A stretch of 64,000 nucleotides of DNA from CALNZV01 sp942491115. Its GTDB lineage: Bacteria; Desulfobacterota; Desulfobacteria; Desulfobacterales; UBA5852. The position numbers and the translations under genes are program-made. The stretch covers positions 62,001 through 126,000 of the forward strand of contig CALNZV010000008.1 of NCBI GenBank assembly GCA_942491115.1. The letters run 5' to 3'. The notes below the pieces were generated by a model, which was not told where the DNA came from, searched no databases, and saw only the letters and a program-made list of their open reading frames with translations. Shown one piece after another: positions 9,537-17,918 of this stretch; within the stretch, counting starts at the first letter, position 1, and the number at the start of each line of letters is the position of its first letter.

Positions 9537-9580
9537 CAGGTGATGGCCTGCCGCCGACGGCGATGGCGGATGCCCCGTCG

Positions 9581-11232
9581 TTAGAGACCGGCAGACGGAA
9601 ACACCCGGTTGACCATTTCTTTGGCCTCCTTTTGAATCATCCCCAGATGATCCCGACCCAGGAAACTCTCCGTGTATATTTTGTAGATCGATTCGGTTCC
9701 GGACGGACGTGCGGCAAACCACCCTTTTTGGGTCACGACCTTTAGCCCCCCGATCGGTGCATTATTGCCTGGAGCCCGCGTGATCTTGGTCAAAATAGGA
9801 TCTCCCCCGAGTGTGGTGGTCGTCACATGGTCTGGCGTCAAGTCAGCCAACAGCGCCTTCTGTCTGATATCGGCAGGCGCATCGATTCATTCGTAGACCG
9901 GGGCTCCAAAGCGCTCTTCCAACTGTGCGTATATCCGGCCCGGGTCTTCGTTCGTGCAGGCGACCATTTCGGCGGCCAGAAGATTGAGCAGGATCCCGTC
10001 TTTGTCGGTGGTCCAGACCCCTCCGTCTTTCCTAAGGAATCTGGCACCGGCGCTTTCCTCTCCGGCAAACCCACAAATGCCCTCTGAAAGCCCATCGACG
10101 AACCACTTGAAACCCACCGGGACCTCGTTGAGATCCCGGCCGAGAGCAGCGGCCACCCGGTCGATCATCCCGCTGCTGACCAGGGTTTTCCCCACCGATA
10201 CCGTCCCGGGCCAGCCGGATCGGTTTTGAAAGAGATACCACACGGCGGCACTCAGATAATGGTTTGGATTCAGAAGACCACAACGGGGAGTAACAATGCC
10301 GTGGCGGTCCGCATCCGGGTCGTTGCCAAAGGCGATGTCGTATCGATCCTTCATTGCCACAAGCCCCGCCATGGCATAGGGAGACGAACAGTCCATCCGG
10401 ATGTTACCATTTTTGTCCAGGGTCATGAATCGGAAGGTCGGATCCACTGCTGGATTGACGATATCAAGGTTCAACCCATATCGCTCTCCGATGGCCTCCC
10501 AATAGGCCATGGCGGCACCGCCCAGAGGATCCACCCCTATCCGGAGACCGCTGCTGCGAATTCAGTCCATCTCAAGGGTATTCTCCAGATCCCCGACATA
10601 GGGTCGAATGTAATCGTATCCGTGAACGTTGGGAGCCGACCGGGCCTTTTCATAATGTATCCACTTGACATCCCGGCTGGCGTTGTCGAGTAACTGGTTC
10701 GCCCGCCCCTGAATCTGTCCCGTGACGGCGGTATCCGCAGGGCCTCCACTCGGGGGGTTGTATTTGAAGCCGCCGTCATCGGGAGGATTGTGAGAGGGGG
10801 TAATGGCGATACCGTCGGCCGGGTCGTCCCTGTGATGACGGCTGTAGGTCAGGATAGCGTGGGAGATAACCGGTGTCGGCGTGAACCTCCGCCCCGCTGA
10901 ACCACTACCTCGATCCCGTTGGCGGCCAAGACCTCGAGGGTGCTGAGAAAGCTTGGAGTGGACAGTGCATGGGTATCTTTTCCCAGAAACAAAGGGCCGC
11001 TGATTCCCGAGGCTTTTCGGAAGTCGCAAGCCGCCTGGGCACAGGCCAGGATATGCGCCTCGTTGAAGCTGCCTGAAAAGGCGGCCCCCCTGTGGCCTGA
11101 GGTGCCGAAGGAAACCCGCTGTGAGGAATCGTCGAGATCCGGAATCCGGCTGAAATAAGCAGTGATCAGTTCGGGGATGTCCGTCAGAAGGCTGGGTGGC
11201 GCCGGTTTACCGGCCAGTTCGTGCAGAGGCAT
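9581..11232 (-). pseudogene. pgm: Alpha-D-phosphoglucomutase, disrupted by one frameshift and two in-frame TGA codons
   Basis: The coding sequence of a full-length (about 550-residue) phosphoglucomutase, which interconverts glucose 1- and 6-phosphate, is present in pieces. From the ATG at 11232 (GGAGA upstream) the first frame reads through SFGTSGHRG to EVVVQRGGG, where one base appears to be missing at about 10885. The next frame resumes at FTPTPVISHAIL and contains the catalytic phosphoserine loop TPSHNPPDDGG. It hits a TGA at 10562-10564 immediately before IRSSGLRIGVDPLGG. The third part has the metal loop DPDADRHGIV and the sugar loop GEESAGAR, then a TGA at 9887-9889 replaces the arginine expected before IDAPADIRQK. 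The last part has RPSGTE. Every catalytic motif is intact, so the lesions are recent or are sequence errors. Confidence 0.9.
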
Positions 11233-11320
11233 GCCAGAAGAGTTCTCCTACTCAAATCAGTTCGAATGTCGTTCGAGGCATGTCGGCCGTTTGTGAGACG
11301 GGTGTCCGCACCGCAGCCGG

Positions 11321-11791
11321 TCACCCACCGTCGGTTTGCGGGAATGCTGCATTACTGTAGAGGTATTCCATTTTTTCTTTGTGCTTTAATTCCTCGCTGG
11401 CAATCTTGGTCAACATGTCGCGAGCCGAATCGCCTGGGTCGTAGAGAGCAGCCAATTCGCTGTAGAAATGATAGGATCTCAACTCCCGGTGGGATGCCAC
11501 GAGAAAGACATCTTCGCTTTTCATGTCCTCTCGAATTTCGGGCTCTTCGAGGTGCTCGGCGATATGATAGAGCACCGCTTCGGAAAGTCGCATCGAATCG
11601 GGGCCTTTTTCCTTCTTCCTGAAATCCACGAGAAACGCTTTGTGTTTCTTCTCCTCATCGGCAATCCACAAAATGACATCCCGGGCGGGTTTGTCTCTGA
11701 CCTTCTCTGCCAAATCACTGTAAAAAACAAATGCATCCTCTTCTCGACCGATCGCAACGTCGATGTATTCCGCCAATCGCTCATCCAGCAT
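11321..11791 (-). CDS. Ferritin-like diiron protein (rubrerythrin family, no rubredoxin domain)
   Basis: The 156-residue product is a four-helix ferritin-like domain with two diiron half-sites: EEDAFVFYSDLA followed by ADEEKKHKAFL, then RSYHFYSELA followed by ASEELKHKEKM. The paired ExxH signatures (EEKKH and EELKH) are those of the rubrerythrin and YciF/Mia-like families. No C-terminal CxxC rubredoxin module is present, so it would need an external electron donor. Likely roles are peroxide reduction or iron handling in an anaerobe. The frame extends to 11860, but the ATG at 11791 has GGGAGG 7 nt upstream and gives a start (MLDERLAEYIDVA) that fits the fold. It stands alone between pgm and the small unknown pair. 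Confidence 0.88.
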   Translation of the reverse strand: MLDERLAEYIDVAIGREEDAFVFYSDLAEKVRDKPARDVILWIADEEKKHKAFLVDFRKKEKGPDSMRLSEAVLYHIAEHLEEPEIREDMKSEDVFLVASHRELRSYHFYSELAALYDPGDSARDMLTKIASEELKHKEKMEYLYSNAAFPQTDGG

Positions 11792-11963
11792 GGTGGGTCC
11801 TCCCTTCGTGGTGACCTGAAGGCAGCCGTCTATGGCTAAAGACGGCTCGATAAGCCACACTGTCGGTCAGGTCGTTATCCGACGCAATTGAATCATAAGG
11901 AGAACATCGAGGGTTTTCAACCGATTTTCTCCTTCCATCGGATCGAAGGGCTCGATTCACTGA

Positions 11964-12335
11964 TCAATCGGGTTTGCGGCAGTCTGACAGACGCACCATC
12001 CGAACCCGAAGGGACCGGCCGTTTCGGCGCACAAACAGATTGAGAATCCACGAGTCTTCGGAACGGGCAAGAGAATAGCCTGAAAACCCGTGGCGTGGGT
12101 CTGATCGAGAGCCGACCTCGGCGCATACGCCGTCCACAGTTTCGGTTGGAGGGGTGGGGGAAAAAATCCGACACCCCATTGGTGCTCTTGCGCTGAAACG
12201 GGCCACCAGTCTGTCAATTCGGCGATGAACGGCCGCCGGCTTCCCAAAATAGCCAACCATCGACAACTGGACCCATCCGGTTCGGTTTTCTGCAACCGGA
12301 GGTTCGACCCTCCCCATGTCATATTCCATTGTCAT
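11964..12335 (-). CDS. Hypothetical protein (123 aa), translationally coupled to the preceding small gene
   Basis: I do not recognise this product. It is chosen over an overlapping frame (11957-12322) because its ATG at 12335 overlaps the stop of the upstream 57-residue gene as ATGA, the arrangement of translational coupling. The protein is basic, with a central hydrophobic patch (GWVQLSMVGYFGKPAAV) and a C-terminal segment of alternating hydrophobic and arginine residues (WILNLFVRRNGRSLRVRMV) suggestive of beta strands. It has no signal peptide or membrane span. The gene pair is divergent from a WYL regulator, which may control it. Confidence 0.6.
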   Translation of the reverse strand: MTMEYDMGRVEPPVAENRTGWVQLSMVGYFGKPAAVHRRIDRLVARFSARAPMGCRIFSPTPPTETVDGVCAEVGSRSDPRHGFSGYSLARSEDSWILNLFVRRNGRSLRVRMVRLSDCRKPD

Positions 12336-12505
12336 GCCTCCACCATGGTTTCCTCGATATAGGTTCTGGCATCATCCACCGAATCGAATTCAAGCCATTG
12401 GCGCCAAACGATTCGCTTTCCCCTCAATCGTATCCATTCGACGGTCGTCGAGCCGTGGTACTCCAGTGTGTCTTTGAACGTGGCGTGGATCCGGGTCATC
12501 GTCAT
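12332..12505 (-). CDS. Small hypothetical protein (57 aa), first gene of a coupled pair
   Basis: The frame is open upstream to 12661, but the ATG at 12505 is preceded by GGGAGG and a 5-nt spacer, so the product is 57 residues. It begins MTMTRIHATFKDTLEYHG and ends with an acidic helix (DSVDDARTYIEETMVEA); the middle (VEWIRLRGKRIVWRQWLEF) is rich in tryptophan and arginine. It resembles the compact beta-beta-alpha composition of small nucleic-acid or peptide binding modules, but no family is recognised. Its stop overlaps the next start. The 245-bp region upstream is shared with the divergent WYL regulator gene and contains a palindrome. Confidence 0.65.
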   Translation of the reverse strand: MTMTRIHATFKDTLEYHGSTTVEWIRLRGKRIVWRQWLEFDSVDDARTYIEETMVEA

Positions 12506-12569
12506 CTGAACCTCCCTACCTTTGGGGTGTAAAAATCGATCCTGACAAGAAGGGTGATAACAGAGCGGT

Positions 12570-12588
12570 GTGACAGATACGGTCACAA
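12570..12588. promoter_or_regulatory. Candidate operator between the WYL regulator and the small gene pair
   Basis: TGTGAC-N7-GTCACA is a perfect 6+6 inverted repeat in the divergent intergenic region, 65 bp from the small gene start and 162 bp from the WYL gene start. It resembles a CRP/FNR-type half-site pair but with wider spacing than the TGTGA-N6-TCACA consensus. It could be the site of the WYL protein or of another global regulator. Confidence 0.4.
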
Positions 12589-12749
12589 GACGATTCTTTT
12601 TTTTCGGTAGGAGAGGACGGCCATAAAAACGGGTGTCGGCAGATGGAGGCCGATTCGGCAACCGGCAGGTTGCCAGGGCCGGGAAGCTGGGGCAATATGC
12701 AAATAACGCCCTTCCCTTCCCCCCTCATGTTAAGGAATAGGTGAGATAT

Positions 12750-13736
12750 ATGCCCAGAGGCGATCAGTTGGCGAGGCAGTGGCGGATCATCCAATCCCTG
12801 AGTGCGTCGAAAAGAGGAAAACGGGTTCGGGAGCTTTCCGGAATACTGGATTGCCACCCCAGAACCGTCTACCGGGATCTAGAGGCGTTGCAGCAGGCGG
12901 GATTTCCCGTCTATACCGATTGGGAGGACGGTCGGTCCCGGTGGAAGCTCCTCGATCCGACCGGGGATACGGTTCCGGTGCCCTTCCGGATTTCCGAATT
13001 GATCGCCCTTTATTTCGGACGGGATATGATCCGCCCCCTAAAGGGGACGCCCTTTCACACCGCCATGGAAACCCTGTTTCAGAAGATTCGTGCCACGCTG
13101 CCAGAAGAGACGGCAAGCCACTTGGACCGAATGTCCGCCCATATCGGGGCCGGGGCCAAACCCCACAAGGATTATTCCCGGTTCAGCAGCCTCATGGAGA
13201 CGGTCGGCGAGGCCTTGTTGGAACACAGGCACCTGGATATCCGCTACCATTCCATGGGGAGCGGGGAAGACTCCACCCGTCGAATCGCCCCCTATCATCT
13301 GTGGTTTTTCGACGGCACCTTCTACCTCATCGCCTACTGTCTCCAGCGGGACGGGATGCGAACCTTTGCCATCGACCGGATACGCTCCTGCCGCCTCACC
13401 GAGGACAGGTTCACGGTACCGGACACCTTCGATCCGACGGCCTACGTGGCGGATAGCTTCGGCGTCTTCAAGGGCAAACCGGTCACCGTTCGCGTGCGCT
13501 TTTCCCCTGAGGCAGCGGGCTACATCCGGGAGCGCACTTGGCATCACAGCCAGCGACTGGTCGACGCCCCTGACGGATCGCTTCTTTTCGAGGCGGAAGT
13601 GGCCGACAGCGATGAAATCAGGGCTTGGATTCTCAGTTGGGGGGCCAATGCAGAGGTGTTGTCCCCGGATCCCTTGCGGTCAGCAGTCAAACGGCATGTC
13701 CGCCGGATGGTCGAACGCTACGAATCAGACGGATAG
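12750..13736 (+). CDS. WYL-domain transcriptional regulator
   Basis: The 328-residue protein has an N-terminal HTH_11-type winged helix at about residues 5-65 (GKRVRELSGILDCHPRTVYRDLEALQQAGFPV), a central WYL domain at about 140-215 (LDIRYHSMGSGEDSTRRIAPYHLWFFDGTFYLIAYC ending in FAIDRIRSCRL), and a C-terminal WCX region (VTVRVRFSPEAAGYIRERTW). WYL domains sense nucleic acid or small ligands, and these regulators control stress, DNA repair and defence genes in several bacteria. ATG at 12750 is preferred, with AGGTGA upstream; a GTG at 12741 is an alternative start. It is divergent from two small unknown genes, its most likely targets along with itself. Confidence 0.9.
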   Translation: MPRGDQLARQWRIIQSLSASKRGKRVRELSGILDCHPRTVYRDLEALQQAGFPVYTDWEDGRSRWKLLDPTGDTVPVPFRISELIALYFGRDMIRPLKGTPFHTAMETLFQKIRATLPEETASHLDRMSAHIGAGAKPHKDYSRFSSLMETVGEALLEHRHLDIRYHSMGSGEDSTRRIAPYHLWFFDGTFYLIAYCLQRDGMRTFAIDRIRSCRLTEDRFTVPDTFDPTAYVADSFGVFKGKPVTVRVRFSPEAAGYIRERTWHHSQRLVDAPDGSLLFEAEVADSDEIRAWILSWGANAEVLSPDPLRSAVKRHVRRMVERYESDG

Positions 13737-14033
13737 CACAGACAATCCGCCCCGTTTCATGTCCGTCGATCCCCTTAACCCGAATATGTCATGACAATTT
13801 TTTCTAAATGTCAAAACTATATATGATATCTTATGTTTAGCGCTCGTTTCGGTAGCAGAGCCCCGGGAGCCGTTTGTCCCCCGGCGGAATGGCAAAAAAA
13901 CCCAAAAATAGTCCCCCTGGGGGCGTGTCGGAGGCTTCCATATGCGGCGTGATCAAGGGCTTGCTGTACCAACGGTCGGCGGCGCCCTTGAATGCCTGGC
14001 CGATGAACGCCGCCAACACGTGACATATCCGGG
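13737..14033. other. GC-rich structured intergenic region between WYL gene and methyltransferase
   Basis: Two converging genes are separated by 297 bp. At 13787-13796 there is a perfect 10-bp palindrome (TGTCATGACA). From 13850 to 13930 several runs of C and G face one another, followed on the minus strand by TATTTTTGGGTTTTTTT, which could end transcription of the methyltransferase gene. A 60-codon minus-strand frame (13837-14019) crosses it without a clear ribosome binding site. I do not call a gene. Confidence 0.4.
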
Positions 14034-14600
14034 TTAAGACGTCATGGGGGGACGAACCGCTGCCAGGGAGGCCATTGGGTGCGGCGCCCCGGGGGCGGCA
14101 ATGGCTTCCTCTTCGTAGTGGATGATATGAAGGGATGAAAAAGTTCGCAGCAATTCCTTTGGCTTCAGAAGATGGTCACGGTCGGTGACGCCGGAGGGGG
14201 GACTACCGAGCAAGCCCAGGTAACTCTGGAATACCAGGCACCCTTGAGGGCGAAGCCCCCTGATGATGCCCGGGAAGAGTCGGCGGCACAAATACCGGCT
14301 GTTGACAATGAGGTCATAGGCGGCCGGCCGGATGTCGTAGCCGTCCAGATCCACGCAAACCCTTCGAATGCGTTCATTGGAGGCACCAAACATCCCCAAC
14401 CCCACCTCGGAGATGTCCAGAGCGTCCACCACAAAACCATGATCGGCGAGCCAGAGACTGTTGCGACCGCTGCCTGCTGCAATGTCGAGGGCCCTCTTAC
14501 CCGGGGCCAGGCGGCTGAAACGAATCAAGAAACCGTCCGGATGGGTCGGACCAGCGCCCTCCCCATGCTTTTGATTCCATCGTCGTCGGTCTCGGTCCAT
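14034..14600 (-). CDS. Class I SAM-dependent methyltransferase (TehB-like)
   Basis: The 188-residue product has a class I Rossmann methyltransferase core. Motif I is LDIAAGSGRNSLWLADHG at about residues 38-55, the acidic end of strand 2 is VDALDIS, motif II/III is VCVDLDGYDIRPAAYDLIV, and post-motif III is LRPQGCLVFQSYLG. This layout matches the TehB/YeaB type, which methylates small thiol or metalloid substrates, but the substrate cannot be read from sequence. The N-terminus (WNQKHGEGAGPTHPDGFL) resembles the W-x-x-K/R-Y start common in this family. The ATG at 14600 lacks a strong ribosome binding site. A Nudix hydrolase lies upstream on the same strand, 91 bp away. Confidence 0.85.
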   Translation of the reverse strand: MDRDRRRWNQKHGEGAGPTHPDGFLIRFSRLAPGKRALDIAAGSGRNSLWLADHGFVVDALDISEVGLGMFGASNERIRRVCVDLDGYDIRPAAYDLIVNSRYLCRRLFPGIIRGLRPQGCLVFQSYLGLLGSPPSGVTDRDHLLKPKELLRTFSSLHIIHYEEEAIAAPGAPHPMASLAAVRPPMTS

Positions 14601-14691
14601 GGCAATAGCATGTCGTTAAGGCGAGACGGGGGCTGCCGGCTTCAGAGGCAAGCCGCCAGGGCTAAAGGACGAAACCCGTGGGGCCTATGGA

Positions 14692-15129
14692 TCAACCAAA
14701 CCCGTAGATGTCGCGAAGCAGTTTGCGGGTCCTTGGGTTGACGTGGATCCGATTCAATTCCTCGGGAGACACCCACCGGGCGTCAGCAGCATCGTCACCA
14801 GGGCATGGCTCACCCTCCAAGTAGTCGCCATGGAGATCGATGATGATATAGTGGAATCGCACCCGGCCGGAGACCTCCCTATCCATGGCATCGAACACAT
14901 AGACCGGTTTCCCCGCACGAATACGAACACCGGTTTCTTCCATCAGCTCCCGCTCGGCAGCCGCCTGGAGGGTTTCGCCCAACTCGACACTTCCCCCCGG
15001 AATTGCCCATTGGGCCTCGGCCGGAGGCTGCCCCCGAAGAACCAGCAATACCCGCCCCTCATGAAACACCACCGCACCTACCGCCACTTTCGGGCAGTCA
15101 GGGTAGCGGGTGTCGACACCGGAAGTCAT
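14692..15129 (-). CDS. Nudix hydrolase
   Basis: The 145-residue product contains a complete Nudix box (GX5EX7REUXEEXGU) at about residues 45-67, GGSVELGETLQAAAERELM followed by EETGVRI, in the context of an ADP-ribose / NADH pyrophosphatase-like fold (VAVGAVVFHEGRVLLVLRG; ARWVSPEELNRI). It hydrolyses a nucleoside diphosphate linked to another moiety; the substrate is not determinable. The ATG at 15129 is selected because GGAG lies 9 nt upstream; a GTG at 15138 is possible. It may be co-transcribed with the methyltransferase gene 91 bp downstream. Confidence 0.92.
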   Translation of the reverse strand: MTSGVDTRYPDCPKVAVGAVVFHEGRVLLVLRGQPPAEAQWAIPGGSVELGETLQAAAERELMEETGVRIRAGKPVYVFDAMDREVSGRVRFHYIIIDLHGDYLEGEPCPGDDAADARWVSPEELNRIHVNPRTRKLLRDIYGFG

Positions 15130-15427
15130 CTGCGGCACTCCAGTGGGTCATGGGGCACTGCCCCGACAGAAACGAATCGGGAAGAGACAATGGAGGAGAT
15201 TCCGTCTGTCGGTAACCCATCGATTGGGATCTCCTGGGACGGGGCCACGATCGGCGCCAAGGCGTTAGAAGGACAGACCTCCCCGGAACGGATCATCAAT
15301 GTCATGGCCGCTCCCTTTCCTCTGAAGAAAATCGATGCATCGCGCCCATGCATGTCCCGGGGAAAAAGCCGTCGGGACATCGGATTCCCGACAGGATGGC
15401 AACGGATAGGAGATCAGGAAACCGAAT
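15130..15427. other. Gap between TauE/SafE gene and Nudix gene
   Basis: An 85-codon minus-strand frame overlaps this 298-bp gap (15126-15380), but its composition is unlike a protein and it would run into the Nudix start. No gene, RNA or repeat is recognised. Confidence 0.45.
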
Positions 15428-15787
15428 CTATTTTCTGAAGAATAGATAGACCGCAAGTCCGAGCAAAATAACGGCAAATATTTTCTTGAACTGGTCGGTG
15501 GGCACCAGTTCGACCAGTCTGGCGCCGATTTGAGCCCCCAAAATGCCCCCGACACCCAGCAGAAGTCCGGCCCGATAGTCCACATTGGAAAATTTGTTGT
15601 GGGCGAACAGGGCTGAGATGGAAATCACAAGGATGGCCAGAAAGGAAGTCCCAACCGCTTTCTGGGCCGTGTAGCCCAGATACAGAAGCAGAGGCACCAT
15701 TAAAAATCCACCGCCGAGACCTGAGAACGCCGCACCGATACCCACCACCACCCCGAGACCGATCATCACTATCATGTTGGGATTCAT
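15428..15787 (-). CDS. Half-size TauE/SafE family membrane protein
   Basis: The 119-residue product aligns with one repeat of the TauE/SafE (DUF81) sulfite/sulfoacetate exporter family: IGLGVVVGIGAAFSGLGGGFLMVPLL, then AVGTSFLAILVISISALFAH, then RAGLLLGVGGILGAQIGARL, then FAVILLGLAVYLFF. It has four predicted membrane segments, whereas full members have about 250 residues and two such repeats, so this may dimerise or be a shortened paralogue. The anion-exporter role (sulfite, sulfonate or thiosulfate) is a family-level statement. The ATG at 15787 has AGGG 6 nt upstream; the longer frame to 15847 adds only a polar leader. Confidence 0.85.
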   Translation of the reverse strand: MNPNMIVMIGLGVVVGIGAAFSGLGGGFLMVPLLLYLGYTAQKAVGTSFLAILVISISALFAHNKFSNVDYRAGLLLGVGGILGAQIGARLVELVPTDQFKKIFAVILLGLAVYLFFRK

Positions 15788-16005
15788 TGGCTGCCCTTTC
15801 TTGCCCGCCCCTGATTCACAGACAAATGGGTTGATGCTGCTCCGCAAACGATGGTCCTATAAAAGCCAGTTGGATTGAATTGTCAATGGCAACGCAATTC
15901 CGAATTCACCGGGTGCGAGCGGAGGTCGATTCTCTCAGGGGGTAAAAGCCTGTTGCCTGATGCCGAAATCTATGGCATTACCAATCGGCAAAGGATAAAT
16001 TCCTT

Positions 16006-16383
16006 ATGAAATCCATCCCTTTCAATCCGGTCCGCGACTACGCCCCCCTACCGTTCACTACCGGCATCTTCCATCTGGCTGCAGAACTCAAGGCGGCCGG
16101 ACTCCCTTGGCACCCCCACACGGGCTGCTTTGTCCAGGACCCCGACCGGTATGTTCAAGCGCCGTCGCCGTTTCCGGAACGCGTGTATTTCATCCTGAGC
16201 GTGCCCCGATTCGTCGACCTTTTCGGATCGATCGAATCCATCGCAGAAAAACTCGTTTGGCTGCCCACGTGGCACCAGGCTCGCCTGGTCTGCCGGTCCA
16301 TGACCATTGATGACACCGTTACCCTTCCTCCGGCGGGACAGGATCTCGAGACCCTCTACCGTCTGATTTTAAGCCACTTATGA
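16006..16383 (+). CDS. Conserved-looking hypothetical protein (125 aa)
   Basis: I do not recognise a named family. The protein is soluble, with several proline- and aromatic-rich segments (YAPLPFTTGIFHLAAELKAA; GLPWHPHTGCFVQDPDR; YFILSVPRFVDLFGSIESIAEKLVWLPTWHQARLVC). The even spread of hydrophobic residues and GC-rich third positions indicate a real folded protein. Two histidines and two cysteines are available for metal binding but form no known motif. The ribosome binding site is weak (GGATAAATTCCTT before the ATG). It precedes the acyl-CoA dehydrogenase gene by 81 bp on the same strand and could be transcribed with it. Confidence 0.7.
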   Translation: MKSIPFNPVRDYAPLPFTTGIFHLAAELKAAGLPWHPHTGCFVQDPDRYVQAPSPFPERVYFILSVPRFVDLFGSIESIAEKLVWLPTWHQARLVCRSMTIDDTVTLPPAGQDLETLYRLILSHL

Positions 16384-16464
16384 CCAACGGCCCGCCCCGA
16401 CGGGGACGCCGCTGAACACCGCCATATCAACCGTCCGACACCCCATTGAATGGAGGCACTACCC

Positions 16465-17802
16465 ATGTTGAACTTTGACCTCACCCCCGAGCAGATAGCC
16501 CTTCAGGAAAAAGCCCGAGCGTTTGCCCTCAAGGAACTGATGCCCGCGGCCTGGGAATACGACCAGAGGGATGAAATCCCGTTGCACGTCCTTGAGAAGG
16601 CCTATGACGAAGGGTTTATCAACGGAGACATTCCCAAAGCCTATGGAGGGGAGGGCATGGGGCTGCTGGAGGGGGTGCTGGCAACAGAGGAGCTGGCCGC
16701 CGTGTGCCCTGGGCTGGCAACCAGCATTTTCGATAATTCCCTTGGCATGGAACCGCTCATCCTGTGTGCCAATGAAGCCCTGAAACAAAAATACCTCCCC
16801 AAAATCATCAAGGAACGCAAATACATCTGTTTTGCCACATCAGAGCCCACCATGGGGTCTGACGTTTCGGGCATCAAATGTCTGGCAACCCCCGACGGAG
16901 AGGATTATGTCTTAAACGGAACCAAATTCTGGATCACCAATGGGGGCATCGCCGACTACGTCACGGTGTTCGCCACCGTCGACCCCAAATCCGCCCATGA
17001 CGGCATCTGCGCCTTTCTGGTGGAAAAAGAATGGGAGGGGGTCGCCGCCGGCAGGCACATCCCCAAGCTCGGCCAACGAACGTCCAACACCACCGGCATC
17101 CGCCTTAAAAACGTCAGGGTGCCGAAGGAGAACGTGATCGCTCCCCCGGGAGAGGGGTTCGTGCTTGCCATGAAAACCTTCTCCCGAACCCGTCCGTCCA
17201 TCGGTGCCTTCGCTGTGGGTGCCGCCCGGTCCGCCATGGAATATGCCATCGAGTACAGTAAGAAACGACGGGCGTTCGGCATGAAGATTGGAGACTTTCA
17301 GGCCATCCAGTTCAAGATCGCCCAGATGTATCAGAAAATCGAAACCTCTCGGCTCCTGGTGTGGAAGGCGGCCTGGGAGGCGGACCAGCAACGGGATCCA
17401 ACCCTCAATGCGTCCATTTCGAAACTCTACGCCACTGAAGCGGCTTTCGAAGTCGTGGATCAGGCGCTGCAGATTCTTGGCGGCTACGGCTATACCCGCT
17501 TTTTCCCGGTTGAAAAACTGCTTCGAGACACAAGGCTGTTCCGGGTCTACGAGGGCACCAGCGAGGTCCAGCAGCTGATCATTGCCGGATATGTCATGAA
17601 CAGCTACCGACCCGCGATGCCCCCATTGGAAGACTTGCCGATTCACCATAAAAAGGATTTTCCGGACGTCGATGGGGAAAATCCGGACACCGATGTCTGG
17701 CGCTGCAAGATGTGCGGTTACGTTCATTTCGGAGACGACGCCCCCGAAGAGTGCCCCTACTGCTTTTTCCCCAAGGCGGCTTTCAAGAAGATCGACCGAT
17801 AG
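16465..17802 (+). CDS. Acyl-CoA dehydrogenase with C-terminal rubredoxin-like domain
   Basis: Residues 1-385 are a typical FAD-dependent acyl-CoA dehydrogenase: N-terminal helical domain from FDLTPEQIALQEKAR, FAD/substrate sequence CFATSEPTMGSDVSGI and GTKFWITNGGIADY, the C-terminal domain with SRTRPSIGAFAVGAARSAM and KKRRAFGMKIGDFQ, and YEGTSEVQQLI with the glutamate in the position of the medium-chain enzyme base. The last ~35 residues (WRCKMCGYVHFGDDAPEECP plus YC) form a CxxC...CxxC rubredoxin module of the rubrerythrin type. The fusion suggests electrons from FADH2 pass to an iron centre in the same chain rather than only to ETF. ATG at 16465 is preferred over 16450, because the upstream ATG overlaps the GGAGG ribosome binding site. 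The ybbA-like operon follows. Confidence 0.93.
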   Translation: MLNFDLTPEQIALQEKARAFALKELMPAAWEYDQRDEIPLHVLEKAYDEGFINGDIPKAYGGEGMGLLEGVLATEELAAVCPGLATSIFDNSLGMEPLILCANEALKQKYLPKIIKERKYICFATSEPTMGSDVSGIKCLATPDGEDYVLNGTKFWITNGGIADYVTVFATVDPKSAHDGICAFLVEKEWEGVAAGRHIPKLGQRTSNTTGIRLKNVRVPKENVIAPPGEGFVLAMKTFSRTRPSIGAFAVGAARSAMEYAIEYSKKRRAFGMKIGDFQAIQFKIAQMYQKIETSRLLVWKAAWEADQQRDPTLNASISKLYATEAAFEVVDQALQILGGYGYTRFFPVEKLLRDTRLFRVYEGTSEVQQLIIAGYVMNSYRPAMPPLEDLPIHHKKDFPDVDGENPDTDVWRCKMCGYVHFGDDAPEECPYCFFPKAAFKKIDR

Positions 17803-17918
17803 TCCCCACAGCCGACCCCCTGGTCATGGACCATGCCCAGGGGATCAAGGCGCCGGCACTGGAGCCCGGCGCTTTGACTTTCCCGCGTCGGTTCTTATTC
17901 TCTGAGGGTGAACGGCGA

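Noticed and set aside
9887..10564. TGA codons in pgm as selenocysteine
   Set aside because: Neither position is a known Sec or Cys site; one aligns with a conserved arginine. Other genes here use TGA as a normal stop, so code reassignment is also excluded.
11957..12322. 121-codon frame overlapping the coupled 123-residue gene
   Set aside because: The alternative frame starts by ATGA overlap with the upstream gene; this one has no such support and a low-complexity W/P-rich composition.
13837..14019. 60-codon minus-strand frame in the GC-rich gap
   Set aside because: There is no clear ribosome binding site, and it crosses palindromic sequence and a T-rich tract.
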